Positions 18,118 through 27,644 of a stretch of DNA of 63,146 nt are shown piece by piece. Location of the stretch: positions 1-63,146 of the forward strand of contig NZ_JACJKY010000015.1 in the NCBI RefSeq assembly GCF_016901855.1, read 5' to 3'. This DNA comes from Merdimmobilis hominis (GTDB lineage: Bacteria > Bacillota > Clostridia > Oscillospirales > Ruminococcaceae). Position 1 is the first letter of the stretch; each line of letters begins with the position of its first letter. A program made the translations under genes and the position numbers. The notes beneath the pieces were generated by a model. That model worked only from the letters and a program-made list of their open reading frames with translations, had not been told where the DNA came from and ran no database searches.

Positions 18118-18561
18118 ATGAGCTTGGTGGACAAATTCAAAGACATGTTTGTGACAACAGAAGAGGACGAATACGAAGAGGAAGAGATGGAGTTTGCGCC
18201 GGAGCAGCCGTCAGCGGAACCGGTTTCGTATCAGGAGGCACCGTCTCAGCGCAAAGGCAACAAAGTGGTGAACATTCACGCGACTGCACAGCTTCAGGTG
18301 ATCCTTGTAAAACCGGAGCAGTTTGAAGATGCTGTGACAATTGCAGATCATCTGAATGCGAAAAAAACCGTTGTCTTAAACCTCGAATCGGCAAGCAAAG
18401 AGCTTTCAAGACGTCTTGTGGACTTTTTGAGCGGTGTTGCATATGCAAACAACGGTCAGATCAAACCGGTTGCAAACAGCACTTTCATCATCACACCGTA
18501 TAATGTTGACATTATGGGTGATTTGATTGATGAACTCGAAAACAACGGTGTGTATTTATAA
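18118..18561 (+). CDS. sepF: Cell division protein SepF
   Basis: FtsZ-bundling membrane tether of the septum. The first ~15 residues form an amphipathic membrane-binding helix (MSLVDKFKDMFV), followed by an acidic and disordered linker and the C-terminal SepF fold (VVLNLESASKELSRRL, FLSGVAYANNG, FIITPYNVDI). AGGAGG is 8 bp before the ATG. With no ftsA seen beside ftsZ in this window, SepF may be the main membrane anchor for FtsZ, though ftsA could lie elsewhere. Confidence 0.95.
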   Translation: MSLVDKFKDMFVTTEEDEYEEEEMEFAPEQPSAEPVSYQEAPSQRKGNKVVNIHATAQLQVILVKPEQFEDAVTIADHLNAKKTVVLNLESASKELSRRLVDFLSGVAYANNGQIKPVANSTFIITPYNVDIMGDLIDELENNGVYL

Positions 18562-18564
18562 TCA

Positions 18565-19326
18565 ATGAGTCAAAAAGACACAGAAAAACAAGATGACTAT
18601 TTGCGTTCCAATGTCCAGAATATGATTGATACAGCGCAGACGAAATATTATGCGCGGTTTTCCTCATTTTTGGACGAGCGTCAGCAGGAAATTGCACTCG
18701 GTGTGCTTAGACAGCAGCATTTTGAGAACTATCTGTTTTTCGGCGGTGCAGAAGGATGTGAACGGCAGATGCTGGGCGTTTTTCCAGAGGGAGAAACGCC
18801 TGATGGCATGTTGTTTCCGATTCGGCCGCTGGGAATTGTTTCGCGAAAAGAGCCGCTTTCGCATCGGGATTGCCTGGGATCGCTCATGGGACTCAATATC
18901 AAGCGAACCGCGCTTGGCGATATTCTGATTCACGATACACGTGCGGTGTTGTTTGCGGCAGAAGAAGTGGAGCCGTTTATCAAATCGAATTTGCTTCGTG
19001 TCGGTCGTGCGACGGTGTCGTTTTATGAGCCGGAGCCGTCTGAACTGGTGCGTACACAGACGTTTCGCGAAAAGACAGGAACAGTTTCGTCGCTGCGTCT
19101 TGACTGCGTGGTGTCGTTTCTTCTTGGAAAAAGCCGTTCCGCGGCGGCACAGATCATTTCATCAGGACTTGTCATGGTGAATCGTGTGCCGGTCATGGAA
19201 TCGTCAAAACAGCTTTCGGGCGGTGATCAGATTGTTGTGCGCGGGTTTGGCAAATGTTTTTTGGACGAAGAGATGAAACCGACCAAAAAAGGGCGGTTGT
19301 TCATAAAAATCAATCAGTTATTGTAG
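18565..19326 (+). CDS. ylmH: YlmH-type S4-domain RNA-binding protein
   Basis: 253-residue protein with an N-terminal helical/ferredoxin-like part (YYARFSSFLDERQ, FFGGAEGCERQML) and a C-terminal S4 domain (SLRLDCVVSFLLGKSRSAAAQ, GLVMVNR) as in YlmH. Family members bind ribosomal RNA and have been linked to ribosome rescue. It follows the sepF stop by 3 bp, so coupling is likely although no strong separate ribosome site is visible. Confidence 0.9.
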   Translation: MSQKDTEKQDDYLRSNVQNMIDTAQTKYYARFSSFLDERQQEIALGVLRQQHFENYLFFGGAEGCERQMLGVFPEGETPDGMLFPIRPLGIVSRKEPLSHRDCLGSLMGLNIKRTALGDILIHDTRAVLFAAEEVEPFIKSNLLRVGRATVSFYEPEPSELVRTQTFREKTGTVSSLRLDCVVSFLLGKSRSAAAQIISSGLVMVNRVPVMESSKQLSGGDQIVVRGFGKCFLDEEMKPTKKGRLFIKINQLL

Positions 19327-19342
19327 GGAAGGAATGGATGAC

Positions 19343-20134
19343 ATGACGGGAAAAGAAATCCTTGCAGCCCAGTTTGAAAAAGCGGGCATGCGTGGTTACC
19401 GTGCAGATCAGGTAGACGCATATTTGGAGCGTATTGCAGAGTATGTGGATGAGCAAAACAGCAAGATTGACGATCTGACCTATAAAATTCAGGTACTTGC
19501 GAAAAAAATCGAGGAGTACAAAGCGGACGAGGAAAATATCCGCGAAGCATTGCTTGGTGCGCAGAAACTCGGTTCGAATATGTTAAACGATGCAAAAGCA
19601 AAAGCGGAAGCAATTACATCGGAAGCACAGACTGCTGCGGATGAGATGATTGCACAGGCACGCATTAAAGTGGAAACGATCACAAAAGAATCGCTCCAGC
19701 GTGCAACAACCGATCTGAATATGTTAAAACGTGAATACGACGCAGAACAGCGCAGCTTGGATCTTTTGAAAAACGAAGTGTCGAAATTCAAGTCGAATAT
19801 TATCAAGCAGTACCGCAGCCATCTGGCAATGGTGATGTCGCTGCCGAGCACCGATACAGAAGTGCGGGAGGAAGTACCTGTTTCCGAAAATGCAGAAGCA
19901 GAGCAGGAAACAGCACCTGTGATGCAGGAGACTGTGCAGGAAGAGGCTGTTTTAGAGGCAGCTGAGACCGTACAGGAGGAAGCAGCACCGGCAGCGGAAG
20001 CAGTGGAGGAAGCGCCGGCAGCAGAAGAAGTACAGCCCTCTGAGCCTGCTGCAGAGGAAAAAACAGGCCGTCCGAATTACATCGAAAAATTCGGCGAGCT
20101 GCATTTTGGCGGATTTAATGATTCGCAGAACTGA
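19343..20134 (+). CDS. divIVA: DivIVA-family cell division/polarity protein
   Basis: Membrane curvature-sensing coiled-coil protein that marks poles and septa. The N-terminal lipid-binding domain is typical (EILAAQFEKAGMRGYRADQVDAYL), coiled coils run to about residue 165, and the C-terminal ~85 residues are acidic and Ala/Glu/Pro-rich with no predicted fold. The start is set at 19343 because AAGGA is 9 bp upstream, whereas the ATG at 19334 abuts it directly. It lies between ylmH and ileS as in many Firmicutes. Confidence 0.93.
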   Translation: MTGKEILAAQFEKAGMRGYRADQVDAYLERIAEYVDEQNSKIDDLTYKIQVLAKKIEEYKADEENIREALLGAQKLGSNMLNDAKAKAEAITSEAQTAADEMIAQARIKVETITKESLQRATTDLNMLKREYDAEQRSLDLLKNEVSKFKSNIIKQYRSHLAMVMSLPSTDTEVREEVPVSENAEAEQETAPVMQETVQEEAVLEAAETVQEEAAPAAEAVEEAPAAEEVQPSEPAAEEKTGRPNYIEKFGELHFGGFNDSQN

Positions 20135-20173
20135 TTTGGTTTGAAAACATCTTTTTAAGGAGAGTAGCAATAC

Positions 20174-22960
20174 ATGGCAAAGGACTATAACAACACGCTG
20201 AATTTGCCGCAGTCGGATTTCCCGATGCGCGGCAATCTTCCGACCAAAGAGCCGAACATGCTCAAAGATTGGGATGAAACCGAGCGTTACTACAAATTGA
20301 TGAAGAAAAACGAGGGAAAACCGCTGTTCGTTCTGCACGACGGCCCGCCGTATGCAAACGGTGATATCCATCTGGGCACAGCGCTTAACAAAGTGCTCAA
20401 AGATATCGTGGTGCGTTTTAAAAACATGTCGGGATTCAAAGCACCGTATGTTCCGGGCTGGGATACCCACGGTCTGCCGATCGAATTAAAAGCACTCAAA
20501 AAAGACGGCGTTGATCCGACTTCGATTGATGCAGTTTCCCTGCGCGAGATTTGCCGTGAATTTGCACTGTCCTATGTGGAAAATCAGAAAGGCCAGTTTA
20601 AACGCTTGGGCGTGCTCGGCGATTTCAACGATCCGTATCTGACGCTCAAACCGGAGTTTGAAGCAAAACAGATCGAAGTATTCGGCGAAATGGCAAAGAG
20701 AAACTTCATCTACAAAGGCTTAAAACCGGTTTACTGGTGCACCGAGTGTAAAACAGCGCTCGCAGAGGCAGAGATCGAATATGCAGAGGACAAATGCCAT
20801 TCGATTTATGTCAAATTCCAGGTGGAGGACGACAAAGGCATCTTCTCCGCAATGGGCATCAACCCGAGCGATGTGTATTTCGTCATCTGGACAACCACCA
20901 CATGGACTCTGCCGGGCAACGTTGCAATCTGCTTAGGTCCTGACTATCTGTATACCCTTGTGAAAACAAACGGTCAGTACCTTGTAATGGCAAAAGACCT
21001 GGTCGAGCCGTCCATGCGTGCTGCAAAAATCGACGAATATGAAACCGTCGGCGAATTCACTGGCAGAGAGCTTGAATACATCAAGACGAAGCACCCGTTC
21101 CTTGACCGCACTTCTCTCGTGATCTACGGCGATCACGTCACACTCGAAAGCGGTACCGGCTGCGTTCACACTGCACCGGGCCACGGTGTCGAGGACTTTG
21201 AGGTTTGCAAAAACTATAAAGAAATTCCGATTGTCGTACCGGTTGATGCAAACGGCCACCTGACCGAAGAGGCAGGCGAGTTTGCCGGTCTTTCGACAGA
21301 CGATGCGAACAAAGCGATTGCGAAAAAACTCGACGAAACCGGTCATCTGTTTGCAATCGAGAAAATTGTCCACCAGTATCCGCACTGCTGGAGATGTAAA
21401 GAGCCGGTTCTGTTCCGTGCAACAGAGCAGTGGTTCTGCTCGGTCGATGGCTTCAAAAACGAAGCAATCGGCGAGCTTTCCAAAATCAAATGGATTCCGG
21501 ACTGGGGTGAGAAACGAATCGAAGGCATGATTCGTGACCGCAGTGACTGGTGCATTTCCCGTCAGCGCACATGGGGCGTTCCGATTCCGATCATTTATTG
21601 TAAATCGTGCAAAAAACCGATCGTTAACGACGAAACAATCAAAGCGATTGCTGATTTGTTCCGCAAAGAGGGATCGGATGCATGGTTTAAACGCGATGCT
21701 TCCGAATTTATTCCGGAGAGTGTTGTCTGCGAATGCGGATGCCATGAATTTACAAAAGAAACCGATATCATGGACGTTTGGTTCGACAGCGGTGTTTCGC
21801 ATGCGGCTGTTTTGGCAGAGCGCGACGACCTGCATTGGCCGGCTGACCTCTACTTGGAGGGTGCCGATCAGTACCGCGGATGGTTCCAGTCTTCGCTTCT
21901 GACTTCCGTTGCATGGAAAGGCGCTGCACCGTATAAAGCAGTCTGCACCCATGGCTGGGTCGTTGACGGTTTGGGCAGAAAAATGTCGAAATCGCTCGGC
22001 AACGGCATCGTTCCGGAAGATATCATCAAAAAATTCGGCGCAGATATCCTGCGCTTGTGGGTTGCATCGAGCGACTATCATGCGGACATCCGTATTTCTC
22101 CGGAAATCTTAAAACAGCTGTCCGAGGCATACCGCAAAATCCGCAACACCGCAAAATATATCCTCGGAAACCTCTATGATTTTGATCCGAACACCGATAT
22201 GGTCGACTTCTCGAAGCTTACCGAGCTTGATCGATTGGCACTCAGCAAGCTGTCTGAGCTGATCACCCGTGTCAATGAAGCATATGACGCAATGGACTTC
22301 CATATTGTGTATCATTCGATTCACAATTTCTGCGTCGTCGATCTGTCGAACTTCTATCTGGATATTACAAAAGATCGTCTGTACTGCGAGAAAGCGGACG
22401 GTGAAAAACGCCGCGCGGCACAGACCACCATTTATCTGATTCTCGATGCACTGACCCGTATGCTCGCACCGATTCTGGCGTTCACCGCTGAGGAAATCTG
22501 GAGCTACCTGCCGCACCGTGCTTGTGACGATGCAGAGTCTGTCGTGTTCAACGAGATGTACAAAGAATTGAACATCGAAGTGGACGATGCATTCCGTCAG
22601 AAATGGGCACTTGTCTATGCAGTGCGCGACGATGTGACAAAAGCACTCGAAGTAAAACGTACCGAGAATATGATCGGCAAATCGCTTGAAGCAAAAGTGG
22701 TTCTTCATGCAGAGGGTGCGCTTTACGATGCACTCACCGCAATGAAAGCAGAACTGCCGGAAATCTTCATCTGCTCGCAGGTTGAGATTGCAAACGATGT
22801 TTCCGGCGAATTCAAAGGCGATTGCGAAGGTCTTTCCGTCACCGTCTTGAATGCAGAAGGCGAAAAATGCGACCGCTGCTGGATGTACAGCACAACGGTC
22901 GGACACCATTCCGAGCACGACACGCTCTGTGAGCGCTGTGCTTCCGTTTTGGGAATTTAA
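20174..22960 (+). CDS. ileS: Isoleucyl-tRNA synthetase
   Basis: Class Ia synthetase charging tRNA-Ile, 928 residues. The HIGH-type motif is PYANGDIHLGTALNK near residue 57, the CP1 editing domain lies in the middle (TTTTWTLPGN, GTGCVHTAPGHG), GRKMSKSLGNG is the KMSKS loop, and the C-terminal zinc finger is CDRCW with LCERC. This is the eubacterial, zinc-finger form. The gene follows divIVA after 39 bp, and no T-box leader fits in that space. A terminator follows at 22975. Confidence 0.97.
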   Translation: MAKDYNNTLNLPQSDFPMRGNLPTKEPNMLKDWDETERYYKLMKKNEGKPLFVLHDGPPYANGDIHLGTALNKVLKDIVVRFKNMSGFKAPYVPGWDTHGLPIELKALKKDGVDPTSIDAVSLREICREFALSYVENQKGQFKRLGVLGDFNDPYLTLKPEFEAKQIEVFGEMAKRNFIYKGLKPVYWCTECKTALAEAEIEYAEDKCHSIYVKFQVEDDKGIFSAMGINPSDVYFVIWTTTTWTLPGNVAICLGPDYLYTLVKTNGQYLVMAKDLVEPSMRAAKIDEYETVGEFTGRELEYIKTKHPFLDRTSLVIYGDHVTLESGTGCVHTAPGHGVEDFEVCKNYKEIPIVVPVDANGHLTEEAGEFAGLSTDDANKAIAKKLDETGHLFAIEKIVHQYPHCWRCKEPVLFRATEQWFCSVDGFKNEAIGELSKIKWIPDWGEKRIEGMIRDRSDWCISRQRTWGVPIPIIYCKSCKKPIVNDETIKAIADLFRKEGSDAWFKRDASEFIPESVVCECGCHEFTKETDIMDVWFDSGVSHAAVLAERDDLHWPADLYLEGADQYRGWFQSSLLTSVAWKGAAPYKAVCTHGWVVDGLGRKMSKSLGNGIVPEDIIKKFGADILRLWVASSDYHADIRISPEILKQLSEAYRKIRNTAKYILGNLYDFDPNTDMVDFSKLTELDRLALSKLSELITRVNEAYDAMDFHIVYHSIHNFCVVDLSNFYLDITKDRLYCEKADGEKRRAAQTTIYLILDALTRMLAPILAFTAEEIWSYLPHRACDDAESVVFNEMYKELNIEVDDAFRQKWALVYAVRDDVTKALEVKRTENMIGKSLEAKVVLHAEGALYDALTAMKAELPEIFICSQVEIANDVSGEFKGDCEGLSVTVLNAEGEKCDRCWMYSTTVGHHSEHDTLCERCASVLGI

Positions 22961-22974
22961 TTACCGAAAACAGC

Positions 22975-23008
22975 AAAATTGGCGTTTTTTTAAACGTCAA
23001 TTTTGTTG
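22975..23008 (+). terminator. Terminator-like hairpin after ileS
   Basis: 13-bp stem (22975-22987 with 22992-23004, one G-T pair) and a TTTT loop. The descending arm ends in TTTT. The U tract is short, so readthrough into lspA is possible; I see no separate lspA promoter. Confidence 0.6.
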
Positions 23009-23025
23009 TGGTTATGGAGGAAAAT

Positions 23026-23541
23026 GTGAAAGCAATCAAACGAAACATTCTTATTTTCGCGAGCGCGTTGGCGCTGATTGGCTTGGATCAGCTGTTTAAA
23101 TGGCTGGCAATTCGGTTCTTGTCGGATGTGCAGACCTTTCCGCTGATTGACGGAGTGTTCCATCTCACTTATGTGGAAAACCGCGGCGCATCGTTTGGCA
23201 TTTTTCAGGGAAACCGGTTGTTTTTGATCGTCTTTACGTCCGTTCTGCTTTTGGCGCTCATTGTGGCAGTCATCAAAAATTGGCTCAAACATCCGATTTT
23301 GTGGTGGGCAGCCGCGCTGTTCTTGGGCGGCGGTATCGGCAATCTGATCGACCGCGTATTCCGGCATTTTGTCGTGGATTATCTTGATTTTTGTCTGATT
23401 CATTTCGCAGTATTCAACTTTGCAGATTGCTGTGTGGTCATTGCAACTGCACTTGTGATGATTTACATCATCTTTTTCATGGAGAAAAAGGAAAAACAAC
23501 CGACAGAATCCGCTGTATCAGAGGAATCCGGTGATGAGTGA
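23026..23541 (+). CDS. lspA: Lipoprotein signal peptidase LspA
   Basis: Membrane aspartic protease that removes signal peptides from lipoproteins. Four hydrophobic segments are visible. The catalytic motifs are GGGIGNLIDRV and VFNFADC, and YVENRGASFGIF is the conserved N-terminal loop. A GTG start at 23026 is chosen because GGAGG ends 5 bp upstream; the ATG at 23014 lies in that ribosome site. The length of 171 residues fits. It overlaps rluD by 8 bp. Confidence 0.95.
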   Translation: MKAIKRNILIFASALALIGLDQLFKWLAIRFLSDVQTFPLIDGVFHLTYVENRGASFGIFQGNRLFLIVFTSVLLLALIVAVIKNWLKHPILWWAAALFLGGGIGNLIDRVFRHFVVDYLDFCLIHFAVFNFADCCVVIATALVMIYIIFFMEKKEKQPTESAVSEESGDE

Positions 23542-24451
23542 ATCCACCTTTTTGCTGATTGCGGAGCCCTCTCATCAGGGAAAGCGTGTGGACGCGGTGC
23601 TTGCCTCAGAAATGGAGGAGCAGTCGCGGTCAGGCATTCAAAAGCTCATAGAAGAAGGACTTGTGTCGATCAATGGCAAAAAAGCCGCCAAAAATGATAA
23701 GCTCAAATCGGGTGATGAAGTTTCCGTAACGGTTCCGCCGCCGAAGATGCTTGACGTGCTGCCGGAGGATATCCCGCTTTCGTTTGTGTATGAGGACGCG
23801 TACCTGCTCGTGGTGAATAAGCCGAAAGGGATGGTTGTTCATCCGGCGGCAGGGAACCCCGATCATACACTCGTGAATGCACTGCTGTTTCACTGCGGCG
23901 ATTCGCTGTCGGGCATAAACGGCGTGATTCGGCCGGGCATTGTGCACCGGATCGATAAGGACACGAGCGGTCTTTTGATCGTTGCGAAAACGGATGAAGC
24001 GCACCGCGGACTGGCGGAGCAAATTCAGGTGCACAGCTTTCTAAGAGAGTATGAGGCGGTTGTGTACGGCCGTGTGAAAGAGGATGACTTCACGATCAAT
24101 TTACCGATTGGACGAAGCAAAACCGACCGGCAGAAAATGTGTGTTACCTATGAAAATGCAAAGCCCGCGGTCACGCATGTGCATGTGATTGGTCGGTATG
24201 AGCAGTTTACACATGTGCGCTGTCGGCTGGAAACGGGCAGAACGCACCAGATTCGAGTGCATCTTTCGTATATGGGTCATCCGCTTGCAGGCGATGCGCG
24301 CTACGGTCCGAAAAAAGTGATCGAAAAGCTTCACGGTCAGTGTCTGCACGCCAAAACAATCGGATTTGTGCACCCGATTACGAACGAGCAGCTCTTTTTT
24401 GACAGCGAACTGCCTGCGTATTTTACATCCTTTTTGGCTGGGTTATCCTAA
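23534..24451 (+). CDS. rluD: RluD-family 23S rRNA pseudouridine synthase
   Basis: An N-terminal S4 domain (KRVDAVLASEMEEQSRSGIQKLI) precedes the RluA-type catalytic domain with VNKPKGMVVHPA, the HRIDKDTSGLL motif that carries the catalytic Asp, and TGRTHQIRVHL. The length of 305 residues is typical. GAGGA lies 8 bp before ATG 23534, favouring it over GTG 23531. lspA-rluD adjacency is common in Firmicutes. Exact uridine targets within the RluC/RluD group are inferred. Confidence 0.92.
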   Translation: MSESTFLLIAEPSHQGKRVDAVLASEMEEQSRSGIQKLIEEGLVSINGKKAAKNDKLKSGDEVSVTVPPPKMLDVLPEDIPLSFVYEDAYLLVVNKPKGMVVHPAAGNPDHTLVNALLFHCGDSLSGINGVIRPGIVHRIDKDTSGLLIVAKTDEAHRGLAEQIQVHSFLREYEAVVYGRVKEDDFTINLPIGRSKTDRQKMCVTYENAKPAVTHVHVIGRYEQFTHVRCRLETGRTHQIRVHLSYMGHPLAGDARYGPKKVIEKLHGQCLHAKTIGFVHPITNEQLFFDSELPAYFTSFLAGLS

Positions 24452-24468
24452 CGAAACGAGGCGATATC

Positions 24469-25302
24469 GTGGAGATTCATAAACTTCTTGTCGTTTCCGA
24501 TTTGGACGGCACGCTGATTCCCATATCGGGCGTTATATCGCAGAACAATATCGATGCGGTTCATCGGTTTTTGGAAGCGGGCGGCACATTTACCGCCGCA
24601 ACCGGGCGTTCGCCATCGATCGCACAGCCGTATTTTGAACAGCTTTCGATCAAAACACCCGTGATTGTCAATAATGGTGCGGCGATTTATGATCCGGTCG
24701 AACAGAAAAATCTGTGGTGGCAGGAACTTCCCAATACCTTTCGAGAAGTCGTCAAACACATCATGGAAGCGTTTTCAGAAGTCGTTGTCAGTGCAGTGGA
24801 CGGGCAGGATACGCACTATGAAGTACTGCTTCACGAGAATGAACACAGAATGAGCGAACAGATGCGGTATACGACGTTTGTTCCGTGCATGGCGGATGAT
24901 CTTCCGGATGCATGCTGCAAAATTGTGTTCATGGCAGAAGGTGAGCTGCTCGATCAGCTCGAACAGTTTGTAAAGCAGTTGTCAGACGATTCATTTTGCT
25001 TTGTGCGTTCGGGCGGCATTTGCTTTGAAATGATGGCAAAAGGCATCAGCAAGGGTGCGGCATTTAAGCGGCTTGTTTCTCTGTGCGGCAAGCAAACAGA
25101 ATATACGGTCGCTGTCGGCGATTATTATAACGATGTGGAAATGATTGAAAATGCGGCGCTCGGCGTTACACTGAAAAGCGGCTGCGATGCAGCAAAGCGC
25201 GCTGCAAAGCTTGTGGTATCATCGTGTGAGGATGACGGCGTCGCAGAACTCATCACGATGCTTCTTTGCGGGAATATGCGCTTTGACGACCCAAAGAAAT
25301 AA
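24469..25302 (+). CDS. Cof-type HAD-superfamily phosphatase
   Basis: Haloacid dehalogenase-like hydrolase with motif I DLDGTLI, motif II TAATGRS, the motif III Lys region KGAAFKRL and motif IV VGDYYNDVEMI, plus a C2-type cap (about residues 85-190). Such enzymes hydrolyse sugar phosphates or flavin precursors; the substrate cannot be read here. The GTG start at 24469 has GAGG 7 bp upstream. It lies 17 bp after rluD. Confidence 0.9.
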   Translation: MEIHKLLVVSDLDGTLIPISGVISQNNIDAVHRFLEAGGTFTAATGRSPSIAQPYFEQLSIKTPVIVNNGAAIYDPVEQKNLWWQELPNTFREVVKHIMEAFSEVVVSAVDGQDTHYEVLLHENEHRMSEQMRYTTFVPCMADDLPDACCKIVFMAEGELLDQLEQFVKQLSDDSFCFVRSGGICFEMMAKGISKGAAFKRLVSLCGKQTEYTVAVGDYYNDVEMIENAALGVTLKSGCDAAKRAAKLVVSSCEDDGVAELITMLLCGNMRFDDPKK

Positions 25303-25379
25303 ACAATAGGATTCATATTTTGGGCTGCGGCAAATGCAGACTGAAATGTTGATAGATCAAACAATAGGAGGAACATTGT

Positions 25380-26225
25380 ATGGATCAAAATTTGAAAAAA
25401 GAATTGCAGATTCTCGCGTGCAACGCACGTATGGGAATTATCAATGGTGTTCACAGTGCAAAATCCGGCCATCCGGGCGGATCGCTTTCGTGTGTGGACA
25501 CATTGACATACTTGTATCACTGCGTGATGCGGCATGACCCGAAAAATCCGAAATGGGCTGACCGCGACCGTCTGGTGCTGTCAAAAGGTCACTGTGCACC
25601 GGCGCTCTACGCAGTTTTGGCGAACGAGGGCTACTTTGACAAAGAAATGCTTTTAACCCTTCGTCATGTCGGTTCTTTCCTGCAGGGACATCCGGAGATG
25701 AAAAAAACACCGGGCATTGATATGAGCACCGGTTCGCTTGGCCAGGGCATTTCCGCGGCATGCGGCATGGCAATGGCTGCAAAACTTTCGAATAAAGATA
25801 CACGCGTATTTGCTGTGATGGGTGACGGCGAGATCGAAGAGGGAATGGCATGGGAAGCATTCATGTTTGCTTCGCACTATAAACTCAACAATCTGACAGT
25901 TGTCATCGACTATAACGGCTTGCAGATTGACGGCAGACTGTCTGAAGTTTGTTCGCCGGAACCGATTCCGCAGAAACTGGAAGCATTCGGCTTCAACACC
26001 ATCGTAATCGACGGTCATAACTTTGAAGAGATCGAAGCAGCGTTTGAAAACGCAAAAACAAGCGATAAGCCGACTGCAATCATTCAGAAAACAGTCAAAG
26101 GCAAAGGCGTTTCGTTCATGGAAGACAACGTTTCGTGGCATGGCAGTGCGCCGAACGACGAGCAGTATGCAGTTGCAATGGAAGAGTTAAGCGCCGCACT
26201 GGCAGAATTGGAGGGACAGGCATGA
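25380..26225 (+). CDS. Transketolase, N-terminal (thiamine-binding) subunit
   Basis: First half of a split transketolase of the pentose phosphate pathway. GHCAPALYA, the GSLGQGISAACGMA segment and the thiamine diphosphate motif GDGEIEEGMAWEA...NN are present. Length 281 residues. GGAGG is 7 bp before the ATG. The stop overlaps the start of the C-terminal subunit (ATGA). An 11-bp direct repeat, AAACAATAGGA, occurs at 25301 and 25359; the second copy contributes to the ribosome site. Confidence 0.94.
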   Translation: MDQNLKKELQILACNARMGIINGVHSAKSGHPGGSLSCVDTLTYLYHCVMRHDPKNPKWADRDRLVLSKGHCAPALYAVLANEGYFDKEMLLTLRHVGSFLQGHPEMKKTPGIDMSTGSLGQGISAACGMAMAAKLSNKDTRVFAVMGDGEIEEGMAWEAFMFASHYKLNNLTVVIDYNGLQIDGRLSEVCSPEPIPQKLEAFGFNTIVIDGHNFEEIEAAFENAKTSDKPTAIIQKTVKGKGVSFMEDNVSWHGSAPNDEQYAVAMEELSAALAELEGQA

Positions 26226-27169
26226 GTGAGAAAAAAATCGCAACACGTGACAGCTATGGTGCAGCATTGGTAGAATGCGCAGAGCATGACAGTGAAATCG
26301 TTGTGCTGGATGCCGATCTGGCAGCAGCAACCAAAACCGGCATGTTCAAAAAAGCACATCCGGATCGTTTCATCGACTGCGGTATCGCAGAGTGCAATAT
26401 GATGGGTGTCGCAGCAGGTCTGGCGGCTTCAGGCAAAAAAGTATTTGCCAGCACATTTGCAATGTTTGCAGCAGGCCGTGCGTTTGAAATCGTGCGCAAT
26501 TCGATCGGCTATCCGCATCTTCCGGTGAAAATCTGTGCAACACACGCAGGCATTTCCGTTGGTGAGGACGGTGCAAGCCATCAGTGCTGTGAGGATATTG
26601 CGCTGATGCGTGCAATCCCGGGCATGACAGTCATCAACCCGTCTGACGACGTGGAAACAAAAGCGGCAATCCGTGCGCTCGTTGATTTCGACGGTCCGGC
26701 ATATGTCCGTCTTGGCCGTCTGGCAGTTCCAGTCATCAACGACAACGAATCGTATCACTTTGAAATTGGCAAAGGCGTGCAGCTCAAAGACGGTTCGGAC
26801 GTGACGATTCTGGCAACCGGTCTGATGGTTGCTCCGGCACTCGAAGCGGCAAAAACACTCGAGGCAGAGGGCATTTCTGCACGCGTCATCAATATTCACA
26901 CCATCAAACCGCTCGACGGCGACATCATCCGCAAAGCAGCTGAGGAAACCGGTCTGCTTGTTACTGTGGAAGAGCACAACGTCATGGGTGGATTCGGCAG
27001 TGCAGTGAGCGAATTCTGCAGTGAAAACTGCCCGATTCGCGTTGTGAAAATCGGCGTCAACGATACATTCGGCCAGTCCGGTCCGGCGGCAGAACTGCTT
27101 GATGTGTACGGACTGAATGCACAGAATATCGTGGACACGGTAAAACGTGCAGTTTCTGAGAAAAAGTAA
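26222..27169 (+). CDS. Transketolase, C-terminal (pyrimidine-binding/TK_C) subunit
   Basis: Second half of the split transketolase, 315 residues: the pyrimidine-binding domain (RDSYGAALVECAE, DCGIAECNMMGVAAG, FASTFAMFAAGRAFE) and the C-terminal transketolase domain (IINIHTIKPLDGD in form, VTVEEHNVMGGFGSA). The start is ATG 26222, coupled by ATGA overlap with the N subunit; the 5' extended frame is spurious. Resembles DXS-like C halves but pairs with a transketolase N half. Confidence 0.94.
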   Translation: MSEKKIATRDSYGAALVECAEHDSEIVVLDADLAAATKTGMFKKAHPDRFIDCGIAECNMMGVAAGLAASGKKVFASTFAMFAAGRAFEIVRNSIGYPHLPVKICATHAGISVGEDGASHQCCEDIALMRAIPGMTVINPSDDVETKAAIRALVDFDGPAYVRLGRLAVPVINDNESYHFEIGKGVQLKDGSDVTILATGLMVAPALEAAKTLEAEGISARVINIHTIKPLDGDIIRKAAEETGLLVTVEEHNVMGGFGSAVSEFCSENCPIRVVKIGVNDTFGQSGPAAELLDVYGLNAQNIVDTVKRAVSEKK

Positions 27170-27200
27170 GAATTTCGCAACAAAGTATCAGAAATTTTGC

Positions 27201-27229
27201 TTGAAAGCATTTGTGCTTTATAGTATAAT
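27201..27229 (+). promoter_or_regulatory. Sigma-A promoter of yajC
   Basis: TTGAAA and TATAAT are separated by 17 bp, about 65 bp before yajC. Confidence 0.75.
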
Positions 27230-27295
27230 GAAAAAGCTGTATGCATTGCATACGAAAAAAATAACGCCGGATAGGCAGATAGGATGTATGGGTAA

Positions 27296-27592
27296 ATGGA
27301 TCAATTTTTAGCGATTGCAATTCAGATCGTTCCGTTTCTCCTTTTGATTGTTGTATTTTATTTTGTGTTGATTCGTCCGCAGCGCAAACGCGATAAAGAA
27401 ACACAGCGGATGAGAAACAGCATTCAGGTTGGCGATGAAGTTTTGACCGTTGGTGGTATTGTTGGCTTGGTTGTCAGCATCAAAGAGGACACTGTTGTGG
27501 TGGAAACCGGCGGTGACAGAAGCAAAATTCGTTTAAAACGCTGGGCAATTCAGGAGAACCTGACACAGCACGAAGAAGCTTCGGATAACTGA
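27296..27592 (+). CDS. yajC: Preprotein translocase subunit YajC
   Basis: Small accessory protein of the SecDF-YajC complex: a single N-terminal membrane segment (IVPFLLLIVVFYFVLI) then RPQRKRDKETQRMRNSIQVGDEVLTVGGIVG, the family signature, and an SH3-like soluble tail. 98 residues. The ribosome site is weak (AGGA about 10 bp upstream). Its neighbours downstream (TIGR04086 and SCIFF genes) are a conserved Clostridia arrangement. Confidence 0.93.
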   Translation: MDQFLAIAIQIVPFLLLIVVFYFVLIRPQRKRDKETQRMRNSIQVGDEVLTVGGIVGLVVSIKEDTVVVETGGDRSKIRLKRWAIQENLTQHEEASDN

Positions 27593-27644
27593 TTCTTTCA
27601 TACACGTCCCTGCGCAGAGGGCGGAAATCAGCAGTTTTCGCATA

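Noticed and set aside
20933-22081. 382-residue minus-strand ORF opposite ileS
   Set aside because: Fully inside ileS on the other strand, composition driven by ileS codons; no start signal.
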